Source: Anagrus nilaparvatae
Taxonomy: Eukaryota > Arthropoda > Insecta > Hymenoptera > Mymaridae
Assembly (NCBI GenBank): GCA_022575985.1
Contig: JAKSXM010000247.1
Span: 7,029,501 to 7,093,500, forward strand
DNA: 64,000 nucleotides
Direction: 5' to 3'
Every line of letters begins with the position of its first letter. Positions within the stretch are counted from its first letter, which is position 1. Of the stretch, positions 1 to 10,163 are shown one piece after another. The position numbers and the translations under genes are program-made. The notes beneath the pieces are model-generated. The model was not told where the DNA came from. It made no database searches and saw only the letters and a program-made list of their open reading frames with translations.

Positions 1-735
1 AAGTATATTTATAAAAATTAAAAACTTAATTATAAATAAATTAATTTTGTCAAGTATCCGATGTCAGATTAACGAAATTGTCAATTGGCAGCTGTCAATT
101 AGCTGTCAAGATTCTAAAATATCGTAAAAAACTTTAAAGTTTAGCTGAGATATACGTTATTGAGGTCACTGACTTTCAATTCTATGTCAGATCAATTAGC
201 TGTAAAAAATATAAAATATCATTAAAAACTTTAAAATATTACTAGGACTCACGTTTTTAAGGTCGTTGACTTCCAATTCGATGTCAGATTGATGATATTG
301 TTAATTGACAGCTGTCAAGTGACAATCTCGTAAATCCAACACCGGATTTAAAATCAGCGACCTCAAAAATGTAAATCCTAGTAATATTTTAAAGTTTTTA
401 ATGATATTTTAGGGTTTTGACAGCTAATTGACAGCTGTCAACCGATAATATCGTCAATCTGACATCCGATTCGAAATCAGCGACCTTATATACGCATATT
501 CCACCTAAACTTTTAAGTTATTTAAATATTTTATATTTTTGACAGCTAATTGACAGCTGTCAATTGACAATATAATAAATATAATGACATCGAATTCAAA
601 GTCAGTAACCTTAATAACGTATATCCCAGCTAAACTTTAAAGTTTTTTACGATATTTTAGAGTCTTGACAGCTAATTGACAGCTGCCAATTGACAATTTC
701 GTTAATCGGATTCGAAATCAGCGACCTCAAAAAGA
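1..735. repeat. Short inverted-repeat cluster around a TTGACAGCTAATTGACAGC core
   Basis: A core of the form TTGACAGCTAATTGACAGC recurs near 80-110, 300-320, 415-445, 538-575 and 664-700, in both orientations. Between the cores are blocks such as GATATTTTAG and AAATCAGCGACCTCAAAAA. The alternating orientation makes the whole block self-complementary, as in a decayed hairpin-type element or nested MITE copies. No coding potential is seen. Ends and target duplication could not be fixed because the block runs off the left edge. Confidence 0.6.
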
Positions 736-956
736 TAAAGATATATTTTAAAAATAAAAGAAAAAAGGTTTTTCAATTTTGTTAAGATGGAGCTTTGGAG
801 CTTTCAAGCTCCGTTGCAGCCAAAGTTGGGACTTTTGAGCTTTTTGCCCATTGAGACTTTTGTTCAGAATGATGAAACCTACAACATATCAAAAATTCAG
901 CCAATTTGACCGAAACTCCATTTCCTATCCTTTTGTGCGGGGTCCTTTAAGTTATT
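736..956. other. Non-coding stretch, nothing recognised
   Basis: Slightly less AT-rich than its surroundings, with a small inverted pair around GGAGCTTTGGAGCTTTCAAGCTCC (about 790-812). No supported gene, RNA or element ends. Confidence 0.4.
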
Positions 957-1140
957 GCATCATAAAATTATTGCGTTGTAGTATATTCGGTTAATAATAA
1001 TAATAAAATAAAAATACTGGCTTTATTATAACATATATAACGTATAAGTTACCTCCTATCCCATACCTCTACCTAGCGGTGGTGTATGTTATAGCGGTAT
1101 TTTTTCTTAGAAATTATAATAAGAATAATAATTTGTAAAG
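957..1140. repeat. Interspersed repeat, copy 1 of 3 (about 180 bp)
   Basis: Contains the signature ATAACGTATAAGTTACC, then CTATCCCATACC, ACCTAGCGGTGG, TATAGCGGTATT and TTTCTTAGAAATTATA. The same succession occurs at 2107-2290 and 2805-2995 in the same orientation with scattered differences. The repeat begins with a TTATTGCATC(A)-like stretch and an (AAT)n run. Class unknown, no coding frame. Confidence 0.7.
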
Positions 1141-2106
1141 TTTTTTTAAATTTAAGGGAGCCCTACCGCTTCTAAAAAATCCAATAATACTAACTAAGAT
1201 ACACCAGTATTAAAGAAAATTTAAAAAGAAATCCAACGAGTCCAAAAACTTTATAGTTTTCCGATAAAATAAAGGAAGAATATTTCATTGAAAATTTTTT
1301 GATATAACACGCGTTCCTTATGGGATTTCATTTTGTTTTTTAAAAATCTTTATGAATATCGAATCTTATAAAAAAAATTGCACTAGCATATAGCTGAACA
1401 AAATTACAATATTTTTTAATCAATGAAAAATTTTAGTTTCCGACAAAATAAAAGAATAAAATAAAACATAAATTATAAAATTCAGAGTATATTTTTTTAT
1501 TAATTATGCATAACAAAATCTCACGCATGCGTTTGTAATTTGACAATCATGCTTTATTAAAATAAGCGCGATATTTAAATTATTAAAAGAAATTATATAT
1601 ATATTATGTATGTGTATAAAATACATGTGTAAATTTCGATCTTGTAACAGACTTGTCAAGTTTCTTACGCATTCTCGTATATAAAAAAGGTGATATAAGA
1701 AAGGACGAATTTTTTAAAATTTTAATTAAACAATTAGTAATTCAAAAAAAAAAAATGCATAATTCGCACAAACTTATTGTAAAAAGGTATTCAGTTATAA
1801 AATTAATAAAATTTTCAAAGTCTTTTTAACAAACCCCTGAAAAGGCCCTCTAAAAATTCGTCACGCCATGATTGGGTCCTCTTAAAAAATACTTTTTTGT
1901 AAGAAAAATTGTATAGCAAATAAAATAATTTAAATTTATTTATTAACTATTAAGCAAAACTATAAGCAAATAAACTTTTAAATGTTTGAGGTTATTTCAA
2001 GAATTTTTAGATTTTGAGGTTATATACCTTGAACTTTGAGGTTGTGTTTAGCAAAAAAAAAAAAAAAAAAATAATTTATTTTGGAAAAAGTCGGTTTGTT
2101 TATTAA
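1141..2106. other. AT-rich non-coding DNA
   Basis: No open frame with protein-like composition. Contains poly-A runs near 1747 and 2055. No promoter, RNA gene or clear element ends recognised. Confidence 0.5.
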
Positions 2107-2290
2107 AAATTAAGTTATTGCATCGCAGTATATGCGGTTATTAATAATAATAAAATAAATGCTGGCTTTATTTTAACAATTATAACGTATAAGTTACCCC
2201 CTATCCCGTACCACTATCTAGCGGTGGCGTACGATATAGCGGTATTTTTTCTTTGATATTTTTTTCTTTCTCAGAATTACGTATTATAAA
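2107..2290. repeat. Interspersed repeat, copy 2 of 3
   Basis: Repeats the signature blocks of the copy at 957-1140: AACGTATAAGTTACCCCC, CCTATCCCGTACC, CTAGCGGTGGCGTACGATA and TAGCGGTATTTTTTC. Direct orientation. The three copies lie within 2 kb, so local duplication is likely. Confidence 0.7.
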
Positions 2291-2509
2291 TAAAAATAAT
2301 ATTAATACTCGTGTCAAGGTCATCCAAGATTAAGGAAAAACTTAGCAGAGGGCGTCTCGTTTTTTTCCCGCGAGTGATAAAATACGTTTTCACTTCATAT
2401 ATAAGGAATCGATATAGTAAATTAAGAATAATAGATACATGCGCTAATATACTATTTTATTATTTTATACATGGAAATACTTTGTATTATTAATATTATA
2501 ATTCAAATA

Positions 2510-2690
2510 CATGATTGCCATATTGGATTACACACACATACACGCACGCACACACGCACGAACCTCAAGCAATTGCATACACGATGGCCATATTGGATCA
2601 CGCACGCATCTCACGCAATTGCATATACGTTGGTTATATTGGTTCACGCACGCACGCACGCACTTACGAAATTGCACGGTACGAACCTAT
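2510..2690. repeat. About 65-bp tandem repeat with (ACGC)n/(ACAC)n tracts
   Basis: Three successive units contain 'GCCATATTGGATYAC', an ACGCACGC-type tract, and 'CAATTGCATA' or 'AAATTGCACG'. Open frames in all three phases here come from the low-complexity tract and are not genes. The unit shares the words CAATTGCA and CACGCACGC with the GC-rich patch at 3100-3465. Confidence 0.7.
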
Positions 2691-2804
2691 GAAGGAAACC
2701 CATCGATATTTATTCCCCCAGTCCTTTACCACTTAGAAACTGCAGCTTACAAGTATAATAAGTACATACGGTATATATAAATACATCTCATGCTATCAGA
2801 CAGC

Positions 2805-2995
2805 CATTATCTTGAATCATAATAATAAAATAAAAAATACTGTCTTTATTATAACAATTATAACGTATAAGTTACCCCCTATCCCATACCTCTACCTAGC
2901 GGTGCTGTACGATATTGCGGCATTTTGTCTTTGAACTTTTTCTTAGAAATTATACAAATAATAATAATAATAATTTGTAAAGTTTTTTTGTTTAT
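2805..2995. repeat. Interspersed repeat, copy 3 of 3
   Basis: Same signature as 957-1140 and 2107-2290: ATAACGTATAAGTTACCCCC, CTATCCCATACC, CTACCTAGCGGTG, GCGGCATTTTGTC and TTTTCTTAGAAATTATA. Followed by (AAT)n. Confidence 0.7.
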
Positions 2996-3099
2996 GATTT
3001 TTTCTTAGAATTACTTGATAATAATAATAATAGAAACAATTTTGAAATTAAAAACATTGCGTGACGAATAAACCCACCCAAGGTCACAATAAGTCAGCC

Positions 3100-3465
3100 T
3101 TCCTATTCTAGAGTAAGGGTATTTTCCCGCTCGCGCGCCTCGCAAAGTGGCAAAATCCCCTCGTACAATTGCACGGTCGCCACCCAAAGTCACCTATTAG
3201 GGTATTTTCACACATGCACACACACACGCGCGCAAACACCCACGCCCACACGCACACACCCCCACGCCCACACGGCTCGTGCAATCGCACGGCCACGTGA
3301 AAAAACTCTCGTGCAATTGCACGGCCACGTAAAAAACCCCTCGTGCACGGTCGGCCCCAAGGCCAGGGTATTTTACCCCTCAGGGCAGGGTGGGACATTT
3401 CCCCCCACCGCCATTACCCCCACCACAGTTACCCCCACCCCTTTTCCAGGATGCCCCTTGTATAA
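3100..3465. repeat. GC-rich minisatellite patch
   Basis: An isolated GC-rich island in otherwise AT-rich DNA. It holds three copies of CTCGTGCAATTGCACGGCCA-like sequence (about 3150, 3268, 3308), a (CACACGC)n tract (3213-3262) and a run of TTACCCCCACC units (3400-3445). The minus-strand open frames here are low-complexity artefacts. Confidence 0.65.
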
Positions 3466-3479
3466 CTACTACAATACCC

Positions 3480-5340
3480 CACTTTAATTTTTTTTTCGTT
3501 AACAATTTAAAAAGATAAACTTATATTGATTTTCCACAATTTGAAAAACTTCTAAAAATTTAATATATATTGTCGGGTGTCTTATATATGAAAGAGCTTA
3601 AATAGTTTCATTATATAAGACAATGGATATCGTCTGCCTTAAACATGAGAAAATAAAAATTTCAGAAAATAATAATTTGTAGATAAAGTTAAATTGATTG
3701 TTCACAACTTGAAAAAACTAAATGAATTTCCATATATATTTTCTTTTGTTTTATATATGAAAAAACTCTAAAATTTCATTATATAAGGAAATAGATATCG
3801 CCTGTCTTAAACCTGAAAATATAAAAATTTTGATAAAATAGAATGTATTGATTGTCCACAATTTGAAAAACTTCTAAAAATTTCAATATATATTATCGGG
3901 TGTATTGTATTTTGTATTTTTGTTTTTTTGTATTTTTTATTTTTAAAAATTGTATTTTCAAATATTTTTATTTACTTAAGCTGAAATTATACGTTATTCT
4001 AATTTTTTTTGTAATAGTATCCTATAAATGTTGTAATAGTGTTTTATATAAAAGTTGTAATTTCAAATATTTTTATGCAATGATTGCATTGAAATATTTT
4101 TATTGACTTTAACAGAAACTATACGCTATTCTATATTTTTTTCGATTAGTATTCTCATTTATATGAAAGTTGGAATTTAAAATGTTTTTATGCAATATTA
4201 GAATAGAAATATTTTTATTGTCTTTGGCGGAAACTATACGTCAATCTAAAAGTTTTTCGATTAGTGTCCTTTTTTATATAAAAATTGTAATTTAAAATGT
4301 TTTTATGCAATGTTAGCATAGAAAGATTTTTATTGACTGTAGCAGAAACTATACGCTATTCTATATTTTTTTTCGATAAGTGTCCTGTTTTATATAAAAG
4401 TTGTAATTTCAAATATTTTTATGCAATGTTAACATTGAAATATTTTTATTGACTTTAGCAGAAACTGTATTTCATTCTAAATTTTTTTGAATAACGCTCT
4501 GTTATATATAAAAATTGGGATTTCAAATATTTTTATGCAATGATAGCATTGAAATATTTTTATGATAAAATAATTAATTATTTCTGCATAGTGAAATTCA
4601 TATTGGTTGTCTACAATCTGATAAAATTAATAAAATATCAATTTACCCTGTTGGCAGTTTTACGTTCCAAAAAAACAAAAAAATAAAATATATATGTCGG
4701 CTGTCCCAAGTATGAAAAAAAAATAATTTAGATGTCGGCTGTCCTAGTTATGAAAAAAAAAATGAAAAAAAAAAAAAAAAAAAAAATTGGTTCTAAGTAG
4801 TTTTTTTGCTATTTCTCTTTAATGAATGCATTAAATAAAAAATCAAACAAAGTACCTTTAGAAAATCGTTTAATAAATAGAAAGCAATTGGGTTTTTACA
4901 TTTTTATACAATCTATTTTAAAATATAAAGTGATGAAAATGACCACTTTTTGAGTTTTTAATTTTTGAACTTCTTAGCTTTAAGCAGTTGTAACTCTAAA
5001 CGGTGAGCTCAAATTAAAAAAAAAAACGTAAAATCAATATCATTTTTTCCAAGGAATAATTTGCACTAGAGTGTCTCAAAAGACTACTTAGATCCTGAGA
5101 AAAATCAGTTTTAGTGAAAAAAAACTAAAATTTTTTACCTTTTCGATCACTAACTTTTGAGATTGATTTCTCGAAATCATTTAACTATTTTTTAAAAATA
5201 AAAAAATCGTCTGAGGGTATTTCTTTAAGGATTAATTTAAAACAAGTTTCATGTATTTTCGTCCATACAATTCTTCATAAATGGAAATTGATTAAAATCC
5301 AAAATAATAAAATTTTTATATTATTTCATTTTAATATATA
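3480..5340. mobile_element. Half copy of a satellite-carrying long-inverted-repeat element
   Basis: The right end (about 4795-5340) matches the same-orientation right end of the element at 50277-54745 and, inverted, its left end. Shared landmarks are TATTTCTCTTTAATGAATGC, the AGATCCTGAGAAAAATCAGT block and the terminus TTATTTCATTTTAATATATA. Inside (about 3990-4570) is a roughly 116-bp tandem repeat with TTTTTATGCAATGATAGCAT and GAAATATTTTTATTGACTTT, as in the 50-kb copy. No matching left terminus is found near 3480, so this copy is probably 5'-truncated. No transposase is encoded, so it depended on another element for movement. No superfamily is assigned. Confidence 0.65.
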
Positions 5341-5546
5341 CAGGATTAAACATTTATTGATTTATAACCTTATATTGTTGCATGTTTAAAAAACAAAGTT
5401 TGTCCTTCCGTATTTTAAAATGATTTTAAATTTTGATCGCGCGCTACGTTACGCGTACGCTATCCCTACTTTTTTTCTGAGGACAATTTTATCTCGAGGA
5501 CAATTTTTATTTTGTCGTTATGCACTTGAAATTAGAAAGGAAACTA

Positions 5547-6292
5547 CACTCAGCGACTTTTTGTATAGTGGCAGCACCAGTTTTGGTGTGTATAATATAC
5601 TCGGTATTATAGAGAAACAAAGTTGGTCGTGTGACGCTACCAACTCGGTGAATTACGTGAAATCAGCTGTAGCGATTTTCAAAGTTTATTTTGTATACTT
5701 AAAGTAACATGTTTTTTTTATGATAAAAAATGATTTTATTAACGTTATAATTTTGTTTGTATATTAATTGTTTTTAATATTTTAGGTAAAATAATATTTT
5801 TAGTATATTAGATATGCAAAACTAATATACTAAAAATATACATATTTTTTGAAAATGTATTTTGATCGAAAAATATGAAGATAAGGATTGATAAAAAGGA
5901 CAAAATTGTTTTTCAGATGATAAAATATTTATATTTTTAAATATTTAAATATGAAAATAATACAATATTAATGTTTCACAATAATAATATTACGATAATA
6001 ATATCTGCGATCCTAACCTAGAATATTTTAAAATATATGTTTATTTTTTCAAAACTTATAATACCGACTATAATTTAATTAACAATATTTCTTATGCGTA
6101 TTTTTTAATAAAATTGTTTTTTTACAAAACAATAAACTATTTATCAATAATTATGATGCAACGATAATGATACAACCGGTTTTTAACGTTTTTACTCAAA
6201 AAGTAATAGTTGGCACTCTCATGATACCAACTATTGACTTATGACAATACAAGCGCTATTGGTGCTGCCACCATACCAAAAGTCGCTGAGTG
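5547..6292. mobile_element. 746-bp TA-flanked non-autonomous element (Tc1/mariner-like ends)
   Basis: Terminal inverted repeats of about 34 bp start CACTCAGCGACTTTTTGTAT on the left and end with the near-perfect complement ..CGCTGAGTG on the right. TA lies directly outside both ends (5545-5546 and 6293-6294), the duplication expected of the IS630-Tc1-mariner superfamily. No transposase frame is present, and the open frame that reads through the left end is chance. An internal palindrome around TTTTTAGTATATTAG lies near 5799-5840. It sits 0.6 kb upstream of the first visible ZP exon. Confidence 0.8.
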
Positions 6293-6294
6293 TA

Positions 6295-6885
6295 AAAGAG
6301 AACTATACTTCAAATTTGCTCCCACCCCCTCCACCTACGTCATATAAGATACAGATGTTTATTTGTAAAAACAATAAAATGAGTGCGCATCTATTTTTGA
6401 TCTCGCTCATGAATTATGATAAATAATCCTTTTGTCTTTAAAAACGTCTTAAATGGATTATATTATACTCGGTAAATACTATTAACATTAAAATATGATG
6501 AAATTAATTTGTGTATTTAAAATAATTAATATAAATAATTTACAAATAAATAAATAAATTAAAAATTAGTATTTAAAAAATTATAATTAAATTAAGAAAC
6601 ATTGATTTTTAAACAAATAAACTTTCTTGTATTCCAACTAACAGTATATAATTTATTTGTTTTTATATAAGTAAAATAACTCAATTTTGAAGACGAGATT
6701 GAATATGTAAAAACGCCCTCTAAAATGTTCTGTAAGACGTCTTTGGTTTTAGTGGAACTTCGATAGCGTTTTAGTAAATTTACAAATTAAACAAATTTTG
6801 AAGCATTTTTTTAAGATTATTGATACTCTAAATAAATTTTTCTTTTCTAATTAACAAGATAGTTAACATTAATTTATTCTTTAAG
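6295..6885. other. AT-rich sequence upstream of the ZP exon
   Basis: Non-coding, and presumably the 3' part of an intron of the ZP gene because it ends in a pyrimidine-rich stretch plus AG at 6884-6885. No preceding coding exon was recognised anywhere in 1-6885. Confidence 0.5.
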
Positions 6886-7143
6886 GTATCAACAGCAATA
6901 TCACAAGATTATGAAGTTTCGAATATTCAATGCACTAGCTTGACGTCTAAGACTGACTTACTAACTGCAAAATTAAAAAGACCCGATGGTTTTAAAGCTA
7001 ACCCACTATTTGCTGATGATCGTTCTGTAAATCCATTAACAGATTCTTTTTGTCAAATTAAGCCAGAAAGAAACGATTCACTAGAAGATCATTTTTATTT
7101 AAAAGTTATTGATTTTCATCGCTGTGGAATTTTAAAAAAAAAT
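6886..7143 (+). CDS. Zona pellucida domain protein, internal exon (N-terminal part of ZP module)
   Basis: This 258-bp exon encodes 86 residues in phase 0, running from VSTAISQDYEVSNIQC to HRCGILKKN. It is bounded by TTCTTTAAG before and GTGAGT after, matching acceptor and donor. The cysteines in 'NIQCTS', 'SFCQIK' and 'FHRCGI' and the start of strand-rich sequence fit the ZP-N half of a ZP domain. ZP proteins of insects are apical extracellular-matrix or cuticle-associated polymers. The reading continues in phase 0 into GFIHLRIWFP at 56554. There is no start codon here: the preceding exon, with the signal peptide, must lie upstream or was not recognised. Family assignment rests mainly on the joined sequence with the exons at 56554 and 56754. 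Which insect ZP gene this is cannot be named. Confidence 0.8.
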
Positions 7144-7280
7144 GTGAGTTAAAATATAATATTAAATAAAAATATTTGATTTTTGAGCTAACAATTTATT
7201 TGTTTTAATTATAAAAATTTATTGATTTTTAATTAAAAAATACATATTATCAATTATTTGTTTTATTTTTTCAATAAATT

Positions 7281-8460
7281 GCCCACGTTTCGAAGATCTT
7301 CAGTCTTCATTATCAAGGCTAAAAATTTACAATATTTTACAATTTAAAAAAAATTTTTTTACACAATTTCAAATTTAAAATTAATTTTACCTTGTTAGTT
7401 AAATATTTTTAGGTAAAGAATATATAATATTCTTCACTGAGTAACGATCTTTTATACTAATCTTTAAGTTTTTGAAAAATTTCTACAAGTGCTAGATCTT
7501 TTTACGCGAACATAATAAAAAGGAACATAATATAAACAAAATATAAAGATTTTATTTCTAACGTACATTTTTTAACGAATATTTTTTAATATGAAACTTA
7601 TTCCTCATTATTAAGAACTCTGAATCTATAAATTTTCAAAATAATCTTTTTGTCGGTCTCTCAACTCTTCTATATGATTTTTAATGTGTATATCTAAATG
7701 TTCAAGAGCTTGAGGTTTAAAAAAAATAAATTTTTTAATTTTTATTACTTCCGTTTTCTTATTATTTTACTCTTTTTATTTAACCACAGTCTATTTTTAT
7801 AATAAAAAATTCTTTTTTTGATCTTCTTGCCCTTTTTAATTAAACGTATCATGTTTTTAAAATGAGCTTTTAAAAAACTAGTGTCTTCTACTCTATTCAT
7901 GGTATTCTATTATCGTCATATTCAATAAACATCATCTCATTAATTCTCGGATAATTAATTATTCATTTGTAAGTAATGTTTTGCCAATGTGATGTTTTTT
8001 CCTCAAATTTCTTTTCTGACAATAAAATGCATTTATCTATCAAATTATACACTATGGCTATTTTTGGGCAATTGGTGAGTGATTAAAAAAATTTACTAAT
8101 TACCAGTGTATGTTTCTTTTGTAAACCAATCCGTTTTTGCTCTTTCATTTTCTTCCCTTACAATTTTTATATCTAAAAAGTTAATCGAATTGTTGGTTTC
8201 TCTTTCCATTGTAAATTGTACCGAACTATTATAATCATTAAACGTCCTAAATAAATTATCTATTTCCCCTTTTTTTACTAATATTAATGTGTCATCTACG
8301 AATCTTTTGTATAAAATTATATCACTATCACAATTTTTTATTGGGTTATAAAAATGGTTTCGAAAATTATTCAAGGCATTGCTACTTCTTTAACTTTTCT
8401 AAATACATTTAATAAAGAACTTCTGCAAAATTAATTCTTGTCAAAATTAAAAAATTATTT
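7281..8460 (-). pseudogene. Penelope-like element reverse transcriptase remnant
   Basis: The best frame, 8374 to 8096 on the minus strand, contains NHFYNPIKNCDSDIILYKR, then FVDDTLIL (the RT catalytic box in its F/YVDD form), then 'INFLDIKI' and 'WFTKETYTG'. This succession is typical of Penelope-like RTs just before the thumb. Past 8096 the frame shifts and stops, but 'SPIAQK' and 'IVYNLIDKCILLS'-like stretches can still be followed down to about 7950, as expected of the same family. A GAAGATCTTCGAAACGTGG segment at 7281-7320 (minus) resembles the repeat found at the ends of such elements. Upstream RT motifs and an intact GIY-YIG endonuclease were not found. A dead, truncated copy inside the ZP intron. 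Confidence 0.7.
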
Positions 8461-8635
8461 AATTTTGAAGTTTGTGATTAAATTTTAATGAATTTTATGC
8501 TTAAAAGGCAGACGTACTTTACAGCATTCAAAATTTTAATAACTAATAATGTTAAAGTAGAAAATATAAGGATAAATTTAAATCGAAGTAGTTTTAAAGA
8601 ACTCTTTTGGAATATATAAATGCTATATTTTATAC

Positions 8636-9195
8636 ACATTTCTAAATAAAATACCTGATTTCTATACATACATTATAAATACTATGAAAAAATACTTGAC
8701 ATTATCACCAAATATTAATGGGGAGATGAATGGGACTTAGAGATAAAATTTTATCGATTAAAGAATTTAAAATATTTCGCTTTCAGGGACTTACATTAGA
8801 ATAATTTTAAATTAGCAAGTTGGAATAATTTTGGTTTAGAGTTTTAACATTTTCTAAAGCTAATAATTACAAAGGGTAAAAATAGCAAATTGTATTGCAG
8901 TTTTTTTTTTTATTTTTTTTTTCTAGGTGCTTTCAAACATTTTTTACATACTTTATTAGTAAGTATTATTCTTTATTATTATTCTTTATTACTCTAAACC
9001 AAAATTATTCCAATTTGCTAATTTAAAATTATTCAAATGTCCCTGGAAGCGAAATATTTTAAATTCTTTAATCGATATTATTTTATCTAAGTCCCATTAA
9101 TCTCCCCATTAATATTTGGTGATAATGTCAAGTATTTTTTCATAGTATTTATAATGTATGTAAAAAAATCAGGTACTTTATTTAGAAATTTTGTA
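8636..9195. mobile_element. Hairpin element, about 560 bp with long inverted arms
   Basis: The left arm (about 8636-8855) begins TTTCTAAATAAAATACCTGA. The right arm (about 8990-9195) is its complement, ending TCAGGTACTTTATTTAGAAA. Shared internal landmarks are TACTTGACATTATCACCAAA and the AAATATTTCGCTT / AAGCGAAATATTT pair. The central 130 bp, with a (TTATTA)n-like tract, is unpaired. It encodes nothing. It is probably a foldback MITE, but its superfamily is unknown because the target duplication was not resolved. Confidence 0.7.
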
Positions 9196-9249
9196 TCAAA
9201 TACAGGATTTAATATTCAGATTAAATATAGATTTATAAATTATATGAAG

Positions 9250-9440
9250 ATTGTTATCATGTGAGCTAAAATTTTTAATTTTAGCCAAAAAAAAGTTATA
9301 AAGACTTAAAAAAAAAAGTGATTTTATTTTACAAACTTTATTAGTTCATTTATTATATCTCAAAAAAATTTTCCATTATCTCTTCCCGTTTTCCTGTAAA
9401 CTAATTTGCCGGTTTTGCTTAAAGCTGCGGGCGCGCCAAG
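9250..9440 (-). repeat. Fragment related to the TTAA-flanked element at 17691
   Basis: Shares, in inverted order, TCTTCCCGTTTTCCTGTAAA and AATAAATGAACTAATAAA with the left part of the 17691-18407 element. Shares 'AAAATTTTTAATTTTAGCCAAAAAAAAGTTAT' only as scattered words with its middle. It lacks that element's GGTATATTGCTACTT terminus, so it is a fragment or a diverged relative. Confidence 0.5.
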
Positions 9441-10163
9441 TAGAATCCTTCGTTAAAATAAGCCTTCATGGCAATTTCCCGTTCCTTCACAGGTGAAAAT
9501 TTTTTGTGATTTAGTACGTAGTATACAAAATAATATATTAATTAAGATATTATGCAGTATACTATGTACTATAGTACACAATATATGATGTGATATTTGA
9601 TGTAATATATCACATGATATATATTGTAATTTTTTCGACATTCATAAAAATTTTAAAGTTATTTTTTGGGGAGAAAATTTCAAAGTTTTGTGTTGTTAAA
9701 CGTACATACATAATAATATCTTAAATTGAACAAAATTCTGAGGATGCATAATGTTTCCAGTAAGCTATAAAATTGTTTATTAAACAAAGTTTATTGAAAT
9801 AATAAGGTAAGTTCTTCATTTTATACCTAATTTATTTTTAATGCAGCGTAGGGTCTATAATACTGGATGTGATAGTGGACGACATTTTTAATTTTTTTCA
9901 CCAAATCTACTATTAGTTCTGACGCATGCTGTATGGTTGGTAGTATAAAAACCTTCGAAAATAAAAACTGGTGCAGGGTTTACGTTTATTGACCGGGTGG
10001 CGTATTATAGGGCATTCTAATGAATTAATGTTAATAAGTCATATGGGGTAAAATGAGCAATGCAAAATCAGAATTTATGACATAAGAATATTCTTATGCC
10101 ACATGTATATGCATCCTTGATAGTAAAAATTGAGTTTTAGATTGAAAATATACCTATTAATCT
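9441..10163. other. Non-coding, nothing recognised
   Basis: No protein-like frame. The 62-codon minus frame at 9453-9641 is repeat-like (TATTATG and ATATATG words) and not supported as a gene. Confidence 0.4.

Noticed and set aside
2471..2780. Three overlapping frames rich in THTRTHT
   Set aside because: Low-complexity (ACGC/ACAC)n tract read in three phases.
5420..5707. 95-codon frame starting MILNFDRALRY
   Set aside because: It crosses the precise left end of the TA-flanked element at 5547, so its second half is transposon-derived chance sequence. No splice or protein-like support.
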